Positions 1 to 11,553 of a DNA stretch of 64,000 bases are shown here, piece after piece. The translations under genes were made by a program, and so were the position numbers. Each line of letters starts with the position of its first letter. Positions within the stretch are counted from its first letter, which is position 1. Source of the stretch: Ditylenchus dipsaci (Eukaryota; Nematoda; Chromadorea; Rhabditida; Anguinidae); the NCBI GenBank assembly GCA_004194705.1, contig SADC01000905.1:124001-188000 (forward strand). Reading direction: 5' to 3'. The notes below the pieces were generated by a model, which saw only the letters and a program-made list of their open reading frames with translations, was not told where the DNA came from and made no database searches.

Positions 1-299
1 CTTTATTGAAATCCTAGAAAGTGTTTTTGTCATATTTTTCTCAAACGAAACCGAGGGCTTGATAGAGGAGTAAATTTGCTACATTTTGGTACTAAGGAAG
101 TATGCAAAAAATGCAAATTTAGGGTGTTCTATGCAAAAGTTAGATGGAAACACGAAAACCGCTATTTTTACTCGAAAAAAGGGCAGTTGTTTGCTTAAGA
201 CGGTCTCTAGTTTTTAAAATAACATCTTTATGAAATCGGCTCAACTTTTTGAGTAGCTGAATGTATGGGCTATGGTTTGGTATATAAATTGTGCGGAAA

Positions 300-1520
300 A
301 GTCTGTGGTTTTGCACTTTTTGTCTGTCGTGTATTTCAGTATAGTTTTTGCATGTTCAGGCAAGCTTAATGGTCCTAACAAGACATGCTACTGCAGTGCA
401 AAAAAAGCCGGAAACAAAGCAAGCTAACATTCTAAGGACTTCCGAAGCAAGAAGTTCCAATAATACAAAATTGGCGTTTCTCATACAAAGTAAGTTCAGC
501 TCATTTTTAGGTCTGAAGATGGTCTCTATTAGAAGAATGTGTGCTAAGCCTAATGGACTGTCCCTCTTCGAAATTCGTACTGCCGCAGTCGAAAAAAAGA
601 TGGGAAAATAAGAAAGCAAGAAAGTTGACCGAAGAAAAGGCTCGCGACTGAGCAAAACAAGCAAGGGAAATTCGTCTTAGTAAGCTATTTCTTGTTATTG
701 TACTTATATTTAAGGCGCTTATATTTTAGTGGAGCAAGCGAATCGACCAAGTAGCCGATATTTTCCGCGCCAAGTCTGGAGATGGGCCATCTTGAGACGA
801 ACCCAAAGGGATGCAAAGACGCTGCGAAGACGGCTGGGGATCGTGTCCCCTAAAAACTTTCGCCATTGGAAGATCTAAGACCACCATGGAAATCCACAAA
901 GGTACGGAGAAATTTGAAGAGTGCGACTATAAAGGTAAAGTAGTTTACTTTGCTTATTTGCACCCGTATTTTTTAATACGGAAAATATATTTTGCCGCTA
1001 TCAATCAAGTCTAATCGTTGGTCCTAGGATTTGCCGACGAATTGAAGACAGGAAGCATGATGATTGGAGGTTCTTGCTACATGTGGCTTTTGAATATCGT
1101 AGAGGTTCTAGTAAAACGTTGCCTTCGACTGCAGAAACAAAGAATCTCAACTTTGGTGGTCCGTTTGAAAGTAAGCTCTTTCTCTATTTTGTCGGTGACA
1201 AAGGCGGCAAGACGACGAAATTAAGAGTAAGCCCAGTTATATTTTGTCTAATTCAATGTGATCATTCAGACAGCATCCCCCGATGTTTCTGTCACTTCAA
1301 AAGCTCATCTGTTGTGCTCCCATGTGGTTAGTTTTGTTCGCTTTCATGGATATTGGGCAATTATCTCTGAGCAGTCAGAAGAAACTCTTCATCGAAAGGT
1401 AAACGAAGATGAGAGGCGTTTTGCTTCCGTTGGAGACGGCAGAAGATCTTGAGAAGACTCATAGAAGAATCATATATCCGAAATTGTTTTTTGATACTCA
1501 TGACATTGTTACTGAATAAA
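300..1520 (+). CDS. Unrecognised spliced coding-like sequence (fragmentary)
   Basis: Several short open stretches are separated by plausible introns: a GTAAGC donor at 1172 after a stretch ending GGPFE, a GTAAGC...TCATTCAG interval at about 1228-1270, and earlier GT...AG pairs. One stretch (about 1040-1171) reads as a basic peptide with HDDWRFLLHVAFEYRRG. An AATAAA lies at about 1515, consistent with a 3' end. I do not recognise a domain. Two frames are open over the same stretch and I could not build one continuous phase-consistent model, so this may be a decayed gene or transposon fragment. The stretch near 800-890 is also basic (LRRRLGIVSPKNFRHWK). Confidence 0.25.
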
Positions 1521-1744
1521 TGATCTCACACCTTCTATCTGACAGTATTTCTATCCCTATTTTGATTGGATTGTTAGTGTTCTGTGTATTCAGAATTTCG
1601 AAAATCCTATTTCTGCGAAATTTTTATTAAAACTTTTAAATAAATTCTTTGAAAATATTTAACAAAAAAAATTCGAAAATTCTTGGCGTTTTGTTTAAGT
1701 TGAACTAATTGTGAATTTGAATTTTGGGCCCCTGTGAGGCAATA

Positions 1745-2167
1745 CAGTCAAACCTCGTTATAACGACACCCCAAAAGTTCGTCTTCGCCTAGGGTCCGAC
1801 ACTTTTTTCAACCCAATTTTTTAATTTTTTGTCAGTTCTTTTTTCACAGTCTGGTCTTAAATATTGTGAGGATTACGATTTTGCCGATCGTTTTTTAAAA
1901 ATAGAAAAAATTTTGGGTTAAAAAAAGTCGAAATTCGATATAACGATACCTTTTTTTTTTGAAAACAGGTGTCGTTATATCGAGTTTTGACTTTTTTAAC
2001 CCAAAATTTATTCTCTTTTCAAAAAATGATCGGCAAAATCGTAATCCTCACGATATTTGGAACCAGACTGTAAAAAAAAACTGACAAAAAAAAAATTGGG
2101 TTGAAAAAAGTGCTGGACCCTAGGCGGTAAACAAACTTTTGGGGTGTCGTTATATCGAGGTTTGACC
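1745..2167. mobile_element. Pogo/Tigger-like palindromic MITE, copy 1
   Basis: The left end CAGTCAAACCTCGTTATAAC after TA is mirrored by a right end CGAGGTTTGACC. The two arms (about 200 bp each) are reverse complements, including the word GTCCGACACTTTTTT and an inner AAGGATT/CGATTTTGCCGATCG block. TA targets with CAGT-starting ends of this kind are known for pogo/Tigger elements of the Tc1/mariner superfamily. There is no coding capacity. Related copies lie at 27895, 29066, 37278 and, truncated, 63819. Confidence 0.75.
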
Positions 2168-3670
2168 ATAGGAGAGTCCATTAATAAGAGAGTCCTTTCA
2201 ATTTTAAGGCCGAATTTCGGAAAATACCCCTCAGTCAATTTTGGAACACACCCTCAGTTAAATCAGCTTGTGGGACCAAGGCACTTTCTTTTATGACAAA
2301 TCAAAAAAAATTGCCTTGGTATCCTCCAGGCTCTTTTCAAAATTTTTATAAAGAAAATTAAAATTTTGTAAAAAAGGAAGAAAAATGGTGTAATTCGAAA
2401 AAATGTGAAAAAAGCATCGACTGTATGTTAATGGGAGAGCCAATTGTTAGAAGGGGACCGGGTCTAGCCGGATGTTAATGAGAGGTGTATGTTAATGGGA
2501 GTGTATGTTTATTTTGCCTTAATTTCAAACAAACCAACTAAATCTTAGCCAGTCGTATGTTGATGGGAGGGTGTATGTTAATGGGGAAGTATGTTATTGA
2601 GAGACTCGACTGTATATGTTTTGTCTGTGCAATATGAAGTTTCCTTGATATTGAACGTTTCGAAGCAAGCTGTTTAAAAAACGCTTTTATTCATTTTTTG
2701 CAGGTATAAAAGATTTTCATATCTAAAATAGCTGAAAAAATAAACGAAATTTTTGAAACAAATTGTTTGAACACGATTTAGGCAATTGAATAAAAATAAA
2801 AAGGGCATTTAACATAGCAAATTTAGCATATTAAATGCTTTTCAAGCCAAACCACTTTACATGTCTATTTCAGTCAACTTTTTTATGGCTAACAAAATGT
2901 CAAACATCAAACTCATTAAATTGTACTGTTATCAGAATGGTTTTAAAATAAATTCATCAAAAGATCAGACGTTTTTTGCATTGAATCTGTTATTTATTAA
3001 ATGTGGGCTCCACAGACAACGAAAAAGACATCATTTTGAGCGAAAATAGCCACAAGTAATGATATCAAATTAAGTGCCGGAAGTGTGGTTGTTAGTCTAT
3101 AGTTGTCAATTGATTTTGGATCTTTCAAAAGCATCTTACCCAGAAGACATATTTTTGAAATCTGTCTTTTAATATTCAATGAAAAATTCGCCACTTTTGT
3201 AAATATTATATTCTCGCTAAGTTTTAGTTACTTTTTCAGAAAACACTAGCACAACTAAAGTTAAAACTCAAAAATTAGAAGAGCATGTCCTTTGCCGATG
3301 GGAGTTTTCAAAAGACAAGTACCAGTGAATTTCAAATAAGACCTAAACTGATGCGATATTGTAAAATTTGACTTTTTGTTTTGGAGGACTAAGGTAACCA
3401 TCTTATATAAGAATATTCTACCCCGTTTTAGTCACTGAAGCGAAAAGAGCTTCTCTTGAGACACGCACACCCACCTACCTCAGATACAATCTCTCAACAG
3501 TGACTGTGGATGTAACGTATGCATACCAGAGTTACTGTATGCGATAGGACCCAGTTAAAAGGCATACCAGCGCGTTACACTGCAAATAAAAGCCCCCGAA
3601 GGGGGCGCAGGGGGCTTGGATGGTTAGAGATGCGCGCGCGCACTTACCTTAGACATAATTCCGAGCTTGA
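2168..3670. other. AT-rich sequence, no gene seen
   Basis: No convincing exon was found. At 2430-2620 the phrase TGTATGTTAATGGGA and variants recur about five times, a degenerate short tandem repeat. At 2265-2335 a GGACCAAGGCA / TGCCTTGG pair belongs to a repeated word also seen near 3760, 4030, 11250 and 46525. The stretch 3590-3645 has a GC-rich pocket with a GCGCGCGC run. Confidence 0.5.
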
Positions 3671-3679
3671 CTCTTGATC

Positions 3680-4200
3680 AAAAATGCATTAAGCGACTCT
3701 TTTTGCCCAGCTCCAGTGACCAAAACGCGGTAGAATCCCTTAATACAAGGTGTTTTGCCTTGGTCCCCCAAGGCAATAAGTCTTATTTTGGCCAAAGAAT
3801 TTTTTTCAAAAAATCTATTTTTTACGTGGAAAAGTGTCAGAAAACAACTTTTTAATCGTTTTAAGCATATAAAAATTACTTAGAAGTCGTTTAAACATGA
3901 TTTACAAATGTGCAAAAAATGCGCCCCCCCAAGTACATAAGTTCCCAAAAATGCATAAAGAGACTCTTTTTGCCCAGCTCCAGTTGCCAAAACGGGGTAG
4001 AATACCTTAATACAAGGTAATTTGCCTTGGTCCCCAAGGCAAAAAGTCACATTTTGGTCAAAAATTCTTTTTCAAAAAATCTATTCTTTGTGTGGAAAAA
4101 TGTCAGAAAATAACTTTTTCATCGTTTTAAGCATATAAAAATTGCTTAGGAGTCGTTTAATTATGATTTACGAAAAATTAAAAAATCCGGCCTCCCCCCT
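3680..4200. repeat. Direct tandem duplication, about 269-bp unit
   Basis: The sequence starting AAAAATGCATTAAGCGACTC at about 3680 recurs at about 3949 with few differences (AAAAATGCATAAAGAGACTC). Both units share GCCTTGGTCCCCAAGGCA-like palindromes, TTTTTCAAAAAATCTATT and AAGCATATAAAAATT in the same order. This is two adjacent copies of one unit, with no coding potential. Confidence 0.7.
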
Positions 4201-4532
4201 GGCTTAATAAGTTCCAATCCGAAAACTTCTTCTTTAGTGATTTTAATAATAATCAACTTTTTTTAGCTATTTTGCTGATTTTAATATAAAAGTGCTGATT
4301 TGGGACCATTTTGACTTATTAATCCTGCTTTTATATGTACCGTATTTTTTTCCAAGAAAACCCTATAGAGCATTATTTTTGTAACCAACTTTTTAAATTG
4401 ATGTCGAGCTCAACCGAATTCTAAAAAGCAGAATCAGTAGAGTCCAAGGGAGTTACTAAACTGGAGGGTGGCATTATTATTGGATTCAATGTATGGCAAG
4501 TGCTTTATTATTTGTTAACTATTTCTTTACTA

Positions 4533-4870
4533 CAGTTGAACCTCGGTTACCGTATAACCTCTTTTAATCCCCAGGGGAATTATTTTTCAGCCCTAGAAAA
4601 ATTGTAAAATTGTAAATCAAAAATGGTCTAAACTTTGAAATCCTCGTCATAAATTGGGGCGGGGAATTATTAAAGGGTGGGTATTAATAGAGGTAAAATT
4701 AATAGAGGTTATACGGTATCCGGCACTCCAGTTATCCGGCACCCTCGGTTATCCAGCCCCTTTATATACTTCATGTGGCTGAGACTGGCTTATTCACTGT
4801 CAACTGACACTCTATTTCTCCGGCCCCTGCGGCCGGTCCCTAGGGGTGCCACATAACCAAGGTTTGACTG
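4533..4870. mobile_element. Pogo/Tigger-like element with nested CCGTAT insertion
   Basis: The ends CAGTTGAACCTCGGTTA and TAACCAAGGTTTGACTG are inverted and flanked by TA on both sides (4531-4532 and 4871-4872). Inside, 4549-4718 is a second palindromic unit with ACCGTATAACCTCTTTTAAT and TAATAGAGGTTATACGGT ends. An element of the CCGTAT class therefore appears to have inserted into the pogo-like one. It is non-coding. Confidence 0.65.
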
Positions 4871-7700
4871 TATTACCATAATAATATAAATTTCTTAAAT
4901 CTTAGTGGTATACTAGCCGTATTTTTTAATGTTATAAGGCCACTATATCGAGGTTTTGATTGTTAATGAAAATATTGTTTAATTAATACTTGAAATTTTT
5001 CTACTTATTAGAATTTTAAAAACTTTTTTTCGTCTTTCTAAACTTTTGAAGCCCTGTGATAAAAATGATCGAATTAATCAAAGGCTTAAAATGAGAACAA
5101 AGAGTAATTTTATAAAAAATTCATAGACCAAGGCTTTAGGGTTCTACATTGAATCATTTTTAGGGTATAGTTTTCGAAAATTTACCATCACTTTCACGGA
5201 GCTCAAAAAGGACAAACCTTTTCCTTCTAAGACTTCTTTGTGGTGCTAATGTTTTTTTGGCACTAGGGACTTTAATAAGAATAAACAAAGCAGTCGGAGA
5301 AAAAAGATTATCTAAAAATTCTCCGCCCGCATGCCAAATTCATGGGCAACAGAAGTGTTATAAATTAAAATGGTGCTTTTTGAAGGTTTCAGTATGCTTG
5401 TGCCAAAGGCTTCTTTACACACAAAGGATTTCATGAAAAGTCAAGAATTGACCATATATAGCCATACTTGACGTCATTTAGAATTTCAATCCACTTTTTC
5501 AAACTATCACTTGCCGATTTAGGCACTTATTTTGTTCACATATATGGTGTGGTGCTAGTATCATCTTAGCTGTATTATTTGTTTCTTAGAATTTAGCCAA
5601 AACAAAAAAGAAGATTGAGTCAGCCGTAAACAGGAACAAAGCCTATTTCAAGAATATTTTCCTTATATGACCGTTAACAAAGTTTCCAACACCGCCCACA
5701 TTGGGCTCATTTAGGCAATTTTCTAGCCATATTTGTTATTACGTTCCCACTTATTGTTGTAAAGATGCATTCAGACATGTCCCGTGCTGTTTGGAAAAGG
5801 CACCTTTTTTATTAGTAGCGCCTATATAAATGGCTGAGAGTCTCGTTAATAGATGGTTATATTCACAAATAATAGATTTTGCGATTGCTGCAGTCTTTTT
5901 TCAGATTAACTATTCCAACTTTTACTTCTTAATATTCTGGGTCGTCGATTAATCTTAATTCAGGGCTCGTAATTAAAATTTTGGAAATAAGACCATTTCA
6001 GAATATTTTAGCGAAGTATGCTATTTTATCCAGTGTTCATTGCTCCTATACTGCTAAAAATAGTATTTTGACAAAAAAAAATCAAAAAAAAATCTTTGGA
6101 ATCACAAAGTAAAGACAATTGCTCAAATTGCTCAAAGGATGTTTGCGTGCCTTATTTTAATGCCAAATAAAAAATTTCTTCAAAATTTTTATGCTCTCCA
6201 AAACTTTGTCTATTTTTGTGTTGGTTACAGAAAATATAACAGCACCCCTTACCTGTATTTTCGAAATCTCTTGCCAGATGTTGTTGGCTGGTCTAGTATT
6301 ATTATAGAAATTTCACAGAATTTTATTAAAAAATTCAAAAATCATATTATAAGTTATATTGTAAATCACAAAAATTAAATTATTTATAATAAAATAATTT
6401 CACCATGAAGGTCCTGATTATGTACTCCTCCTGACCGATCCTCCAAAACCTGGTACTGTGTGTGACCCAGTTTTTGAAGAGCTGTTTGTAGTAAAGTTTT
6501 TTATTAACTTTAAAATTCTTCTCCTCAATTTTTTATTTATTTATTCATATCAGTTAAGAACGAGCTATCAAATTATGAGATGTTGAAAGGTTTTAGAAAA
6601 TAGTCTTTGAATGGACCAAATTCATTAACAAGCTTCCCGGCAAATGCTCTTTCAAAAAACTAGGGATTGGATGTTAGCTAGTCCAAAGTTTAACAGCCTA
6701 AACAGCATCACTTAATATCAAATCTTTTTTTAGCAGAAAATTTCTGCTACTACATGAAAAAAGTTTGAGCGGTGTTCCAAAATGGGCATCCATTAATGTT
6801 ATTGTTGTCAAATACATGGGTGTAGAATATTAACCATTTTCCATGAATTTTAAATGATTATTATTTTGTTTGCCCAAACAGAGGGAGTAAGAAATGTGAG
6901 CTAGTGAACACCCTTTTTCCTATTAGAACACACCATAGCGGAAGCTAAATCTCCATTTTTACTCGCCTTCTCCAATTATAAGCGCTAAAAAACCGCCAAA
7001 AATTGGGAGCGACAAAGAACAATTTTAGGGCTGCTTAGTAAACAAAAAGAGTATATAAGTTATTTATTTAAAATATAACTTATAATCCAAATGTATTTGT
7101 GACTGACTGTAAATTACTTATGTTAGACCATTTCAAAGATATTTCAATTTTTCACCACCGAAATTTTTTTGCCAAATTCTTTTTCGTATTATGAGGCATA
7201 CTTCAAATATATTGAAGAAAACAAATTAACTCCCTGGTGAGTTTTGGTCGCGGTCGAGGTCATTTTTTTCAGCTTTTTTTGTATATCAAAAATGTATTGA
7301 AAAATGTAATTAAAATATATGGCAGCGTGAACGATGTTGAAGGTTGGTCGGTGTCATAGTCGATGTATTAACAATAAGTATGGTATGCTACTACCAGCAC
7401 TTATCCTAATTACTGTTCATAGTAAATAGTCTCTGGAATTAGGGTTAATGAACAAGATATGTTATATAAATCCTAGATTATAGCCTTTTGCTATTATTTT
7501 GTATAGATAAGACTTTTATTTATCTCAGTAGTTTCACTTTCTTTAGCTTTGTGAAATATTAAGAATTTGTTAGCAATTTTATACATGAAGGCTCCCTCGC
7601 TTCCTCAAAAATTTTCCTCCTGTTTGTTGCTTCTCTGACTCCACCTGACTTCCAAAATTTTCAAATTTTCCACTCCTGGCTACGGCTCACAGTCAAAGCC
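4871..7700. other. AT-rich sequence, no gene seen
   Basis: No exon with plausible splice signals and codon character was found, although a 79-codon open frame at 6139-6378 exists by chance in AT-rich DNA. About 5962-6110 holds a degenerate copy of the CAGGGCT repeat family (better copies at 16365 and 56406): same start and the shared TATCCAGTGTTCATTGC-like core. The remainder shows nothing I can name. Confidence 0.45.
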
Positions 7701-7719
7701 GGGGCAAAGCCAGAGCAGA

Positions 7720-7895
7720 ATGTTTGTAAGCTTTTTGAGGGTGAGAACGTTTTTTGGCCTGTGAGTGAAAGTGAGTGAGAACAAATTTGTCCTCACAGGA
7801 TTAGAGTGAGAGTGAGAATTGAAAAAAAACCCCATTGAGTTAGAGTGAGTGAGATTCTCAGTGAGATTCTCACTCGGAGTGAGCTCACCAAAATA
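7720..7895. repeat. GTGAGA-rich low-complexity tract
   Basis: GTGAGAGTGAG and GTGAGATTCTCA words are densely iterated, in the reverse sense of the TCACTCTCATTC tract at 13310-13460. It lies just upstream of the FLP neuropeptide gene. No coding interpretation. Confidence 0.6.
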
Positions 7896-8038
7896 CTGCC
7901 CATTTCGTCCTGTTAGTGTTTAATTCTGACACTTTAAAGGTTTTGTTTGTATACCAGACAAAAAAATACATTTTAATTATAGAAACAGGGTTCCAAGTAT
8001 TCCTATTCCCACAACTAGCACAACTCTTTATTATTATT

Positions 8039-8487
8039 ATGTCTATGGATCAGCAAATGATGTCAGTTCTTGCTACAATCTCCTTCATGTGTTTCTTCTG
8101 TTCTTCTGCATTTACACCAGCCAGCTCGTTTACGATCAACGAGGAAGATTCTCCACTAATTGCTGCTATGTTGGCTGAAGATCAGGAGCTATATGGAGCC
8201 AGACCATACTACAGGGTAACTACTCATATTGATAAGTTAAAAATCTAACCTTTACACATAATATAGAATATGGAGCAACAACAACAGCAAATGTCAAACA
8301 ACGCAGCCTTCCTGAGAGCCTTGTATAGCGCCCAGCTATGCAGATCGCAAAGCCAGTTTCAGCTCCTGCTCAAACAGCCCCTGTTTCATCTGACATGAAA
8401 CTTTACAGAGCATCAAGATCTAATGGCAAACCCACATTTATCCGCTTCGGAAAGCGTGCAGGTGCCAAAAGATCCATTGCACACTAA
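8039..8487 (+). CDS. FMRFamide-like neuropeptide precursor (PTFIRFamide type)
   Basis: The ATG at 8039 starts a protein with a signal-peptide-like hydrophobic stretch (residues about 8-27, VLATISFMCFFCSSAF). Exon 1 ends after ...GARPYYR at 8215 and an intron (8216-8266, 51 bp) follows. Exon 2 is Gln-rich, and the C-terminus is ...SNGKPTFIRFG-KR-AGAKRSIAH with stop at 8485-8487. Cleavage at KR and use of the Gly would release one KPTFIRFamide-ending peptide that acts as a secreted neuromodulator. Nematode FLP precursors carry the same PTFIRFG core. AATAAA at 8602 is a good polyadenylation signal. Exon 2 changes frame near 8336: the reading through FLRALYSAQL must drop one base to reach MQIAKPV. 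A missing base in the sequence is the simplest explanation; decay of the gene is the alternative. The peptide is confident, the exact exon 2 frame is not. Confidence 0.75.
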
Positions 8488-8601
8488 AGATATGGTTTGG
8501 ATTAGAGACGCAAGAAAGTTGGAAGTCCACTTTGATCACATGTAATATTATTTGGTTTTTGGCTGTTGTTTTAAATTAGTGACATTCGTATACTTAAGTT
8601 A

Positions 8602-8607
8602 AATAAA
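8602..8607 (+). terminator. Polyadenylation signal of the FLP gene
   Basis: AATAAA lies 115 bp after the stop codon of the neuropeptide gene, a normal 3' UTR distance. Confidence 0.6.
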
Positions 8608-8673
8608 CACTTTGTAAAATCGAATATTTCGTGCCTTAGCATATATATAAGCTTATTTATACTGCTAACTTAA

Positions 8674-8907
8674 AGGGCCATTGCCGTCTCCGACAACGGT
8701 TGTCCCCCGCCAATTAAAATTTTTTTCTTTATCGTCAGATTTACGTACGAAATTTTCAACTTGGTTTCTAACAAAACTATACCTCAAATTAAATTCTAGG
8801 CCTTGTTTTGTTAGAAACCAAGTTGAAAATCCGTTCAGAAGTTGAATGATTAGGCAAAAAATTTGAATTGGCGGGGGACAATTCAAAACAGGTTGCAATG
8901 GCCCTTT
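8674..8907. mobile_element. TTAA-type palindromic element (AGGGCCAT ends)
   Basis: TTAA at 8670-8673 is followed by AGGGCCATTGCC; the right end is GCAATGGCCCTTTC. The arms are inverted through CCCCCGCCAATT / AATTGGCGGGGG and share the inner phrase TTAGAAACCAAGTTGAAAAT with copies at 36125, 55301 and 58988. The right target is TTCA rather than TTAA. Non-coding. Confidence 0.7.
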
Positions 8908-9048
8908 CAGCATAACTGGAATTTTTAGGCATAATGAGTAACGAAAAATATGTTTACTTTTTGCCTTAATATATGCATTCATCATCTAAATAGGGTTATT
9001 GAATCGAATGTTCGATTTCGAACATTGTTCGATGTTGGAAATCCAAAG

Positions 9049-9157
9049 GGCAACCAGACAAAGCAACATCAAAACTATTTTGTCGCCCGACAAAATACTT
9101 TTAAATGAACATTTGTCGCGCGACAAAATAGTTTTGATGTTGCTTTGTCTGGTTGCC
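9049..9157. mobile_element. 109-bp near-perfect hairpin with 8-bp target duplication
   Basis: GGCAACCAGACAAAGCAACA begins the left arm and its exact complement ends the right arm, with arms of about 50 bp. The 8-base sequence ATCCAAAG occurs immediately on both sides (9041-9048 and 9158-9165). An 8-bp duplication is typical of hAT-class transposition, so this is a very short, apparently young MITE. Confidence 0.8.
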
Positions 9158-10837
9158 ATCCAAAGGTGTTGTCAATCGAACGTTCGTTTAAAAATTTTCA
9201 AACCTGAATTTTGAATCTAAGCTTTGCTTTACATTATTTTTTATCTCAGTACCAAATATTTTATATGTTATAACTTAAAATTTCGAAGCCTTTTTTCAAC
9301 AATAACAAGCACATAAATCAAAAATATTCAATATCAAATGAATTTTCCGACAAAAGCCTAAGCCCAACAAAAGCTTATTTCTGGCATCTTCCAAAACCTT
9401 ATCTGGTTTCCCAGTTCTGATGTGGAAAAGATTAGCAGCAGCATCTTTCGCTTACACCTAAAATTCGTTTTTTGCTTCATATTATTTTTTCAAGCACTAA
9501 CCTGGAAATAACCTGACTCACATCCGAGTACCTTTTTTTTGGTCAATGCCATCTGTTTTCAAGTAAACTAATTGTCTTAACAAAATATTCAATCGAAAAA
9601 TTTTACTAAAGGTTAAAGGAGCATGTTCACGCAGTCAAATTCAAATGTTGATATTTGAATTCCCGGGGACAATCCTACAAGTGGAATTATGACACGAAAT
9701 GTTTTTTTTTAAATAAATATTTTTTGCTTTTCGAGCAAATTCCTTTTTTTTGACCTACTATTTTGCATCTGAGTCATCCGTGTTTGATGTGAAGTGTACC
9801 TGATCTCATGTTTTAGTTTCAGGTCAATCGATTGCATTCTGGATTATCGTGGGGAACGCTATCGCATCGTTTCACTTATAAGTGCTCCAATTAGATAAGC
9901 TTTTCAAGGTTATTCGCCGTTCATTTCTTTTCCTTGTTTGTCCTTTTCAGGTTGTCTGCGAGGGCATCGACTGATCAAAGACGTAGAGAAGTTGTGTTTC
10001 CAAATATATCCTTTCTAAGACGTCTATATTAAGATCATCAAGAAGTTGAAGTTTGGAAGATACAAGCTGCTAGAAATGCATAGCGACAGGTCTGAGGGTA
10101 TCACTTCCGGATAATTGCGAGGTCATCGTCCATATGCCTGTTCATGCTGGTGCCTAGTATCTCAATGTGCCCAAATTTTCATTAGATAAGTTCTTTTAGC
10201 TTATACGCCGCCCATTTCTTTTCTCTTGTCCGCCATTTTTAGGATCGATGATCAGTTTGGGTTCACTGCACAGAATTCTGTGGGCTCCAAAATGATTGGC
10301 TGTTTATGACTATTCTTCTCGCTTTCGTTCAGGTTTAGAGGCAGTGATGAATCATTCAGTTGAGCAAGGTATGTTAAAGGTAAGTGGTCTTCTAAAAGGT
10401 CATTTTTAGAGCCTAGTGTAATGCCTTTAGTCGATTATCGCAATGGGTAATTTGCCTATCAAAGAATTACTGTTGAACAGAAAGACCCTATAGACTCTAG
10501 TAAACTAAAGAATAACTATGATTTCGGTGTGAATTTGACGCTGTTTCAAAAAATGAAATTCTTGACAATCCGTATTAATTTATTTGATTGATTTTCTCTT
10601 TCAGACAGTATTGTACATTTCAGAATTTCCGCACCGGCAGTAGCTCATGACAATGATCTCAAAAGTTTCATTACCGGCACCGGTGCGGTGTCGTTAGCTG
10701 AAAATGAGGCACTGGTGGCATTTACGACGCTGCTTTTATGGGCTTGCTGAGAGATCTCGCAAAACTTCCGGTATGGGAACCGCTCATTGGTACCGAAAAT
10801 TCCTCATTGACGGAATTTTTCTGAGTGACTTGAAAAA

Positions 10838-11080
10838 AATTGTAGAGTGGACTCCCGAAATTAGAGATGACCTCGGGGACAAAATCCCGTCCCGAAGTAT
10901 TGTTAGCATATTATCCCGTCCGGGAAAAAATCAGTCTGTCCCGTCCCGGGGTGATTTTCCGATTTTTCCTTTATTAATGGGTCGGGACGTCATGCCCCGG
11001 AATGTTTTTAGGGGTTTTCCAGTCCCGTAATTTTATTTTTTTTTGTCCCATCCCGTCCCGAAACAGGCCATTATCCATCT
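10838..11080. repeat. CCCGTCCCG word-rich repeat inside the TTAA element
   Basis: The words GTCCCGTCCCG, GTCGGGACG and their complements are scattered about ten times in both orientations. Open frames across it are an artefact of this repetition. Confidence 0.55.
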
Positions 11081-11175
11081 CTATCGGAAAGCAGACCATC
11101 ACTAGGAGCAAACTTTCAAATGAGGGTTTTTTAGTAAAGCATTTCTTTCTATTCAGCTTCTTTTTAACTAATAGG

Positions 11176-11399
11176 GATGGGGGAGCAGTTTAATTTGACC
11201 CCCACCACTCAGGTAAACCTGACCCCACCAGTAGATCAGCTTGGGGGACCAAGGCGAAATTTTTTAAATTATTTTTTTAATTGTTTTTGAGATTTAAAAA
11301 AAAAATTAAAAAATTGCTTTGCTTTGGTCCTCCAAGCTGAATTGACTGGTGGGGGTCAGGTTTACCTGAGTGGTGGGATCAGGTTAAATTTAGCCGGGT
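11176..11399. mobile_element. Palindromic insert with CCACCACTCAGGTAAACC arms
   Basis: The left arm (CCACTCAGGTAAACCTGACCCC ... GGGGGACCAAGGC) is mirrored on the right (TTGGTCCTCCAAGCTGAA ... GGTTTACCTGAGTGGTGGG). It ends directly before the small open frame at 11404. It reads as a nested insertion in the larger TTAA element. Confidence 0.6.
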
Positions 11400-11403
11400 T
11401 GGG

Positions 11404-11553
11404 ATGCCTATGTCTGAGAAAATGATCACCGTGCTTGGACCACACATGCGCAATTTTAGGGTATACGACTATCCGGAAGTGGGCAAGAACAAGCGAGTTA
11501 GCAAGATGGACTGGGCCAAACATACAGAAAATGTTTTTCATTATGGATGGTAA
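11404..11553 (+). CDS. Short coding-like frame, possible transposase remnant
   Basis: A 49-codon ATG frame gives a balanced, charged peptide containing VLGPHMRNFRVYDYPEVGKN and ending HTENVFHYGW. Its composition differs from the surrounding repeat DNA and it sits within the 2.8-kb TTAA-flanked element. It may be the C-terminal remnant of that element's own protein. I do not recognise the family and found no preceding exon. Confidence 0.3.
   Translation: MPMSEKMITVLGPHMRNFRVYDYPEVGKNKRVSKMDWAKHTENVFHYGW

Noticed and set aside
6139..6378. 79-codon open frame in AT-rich DNA
   Set aside because: No splice context, leader, motif or codon character; similar frames are expected by chance in DNA of this composition.
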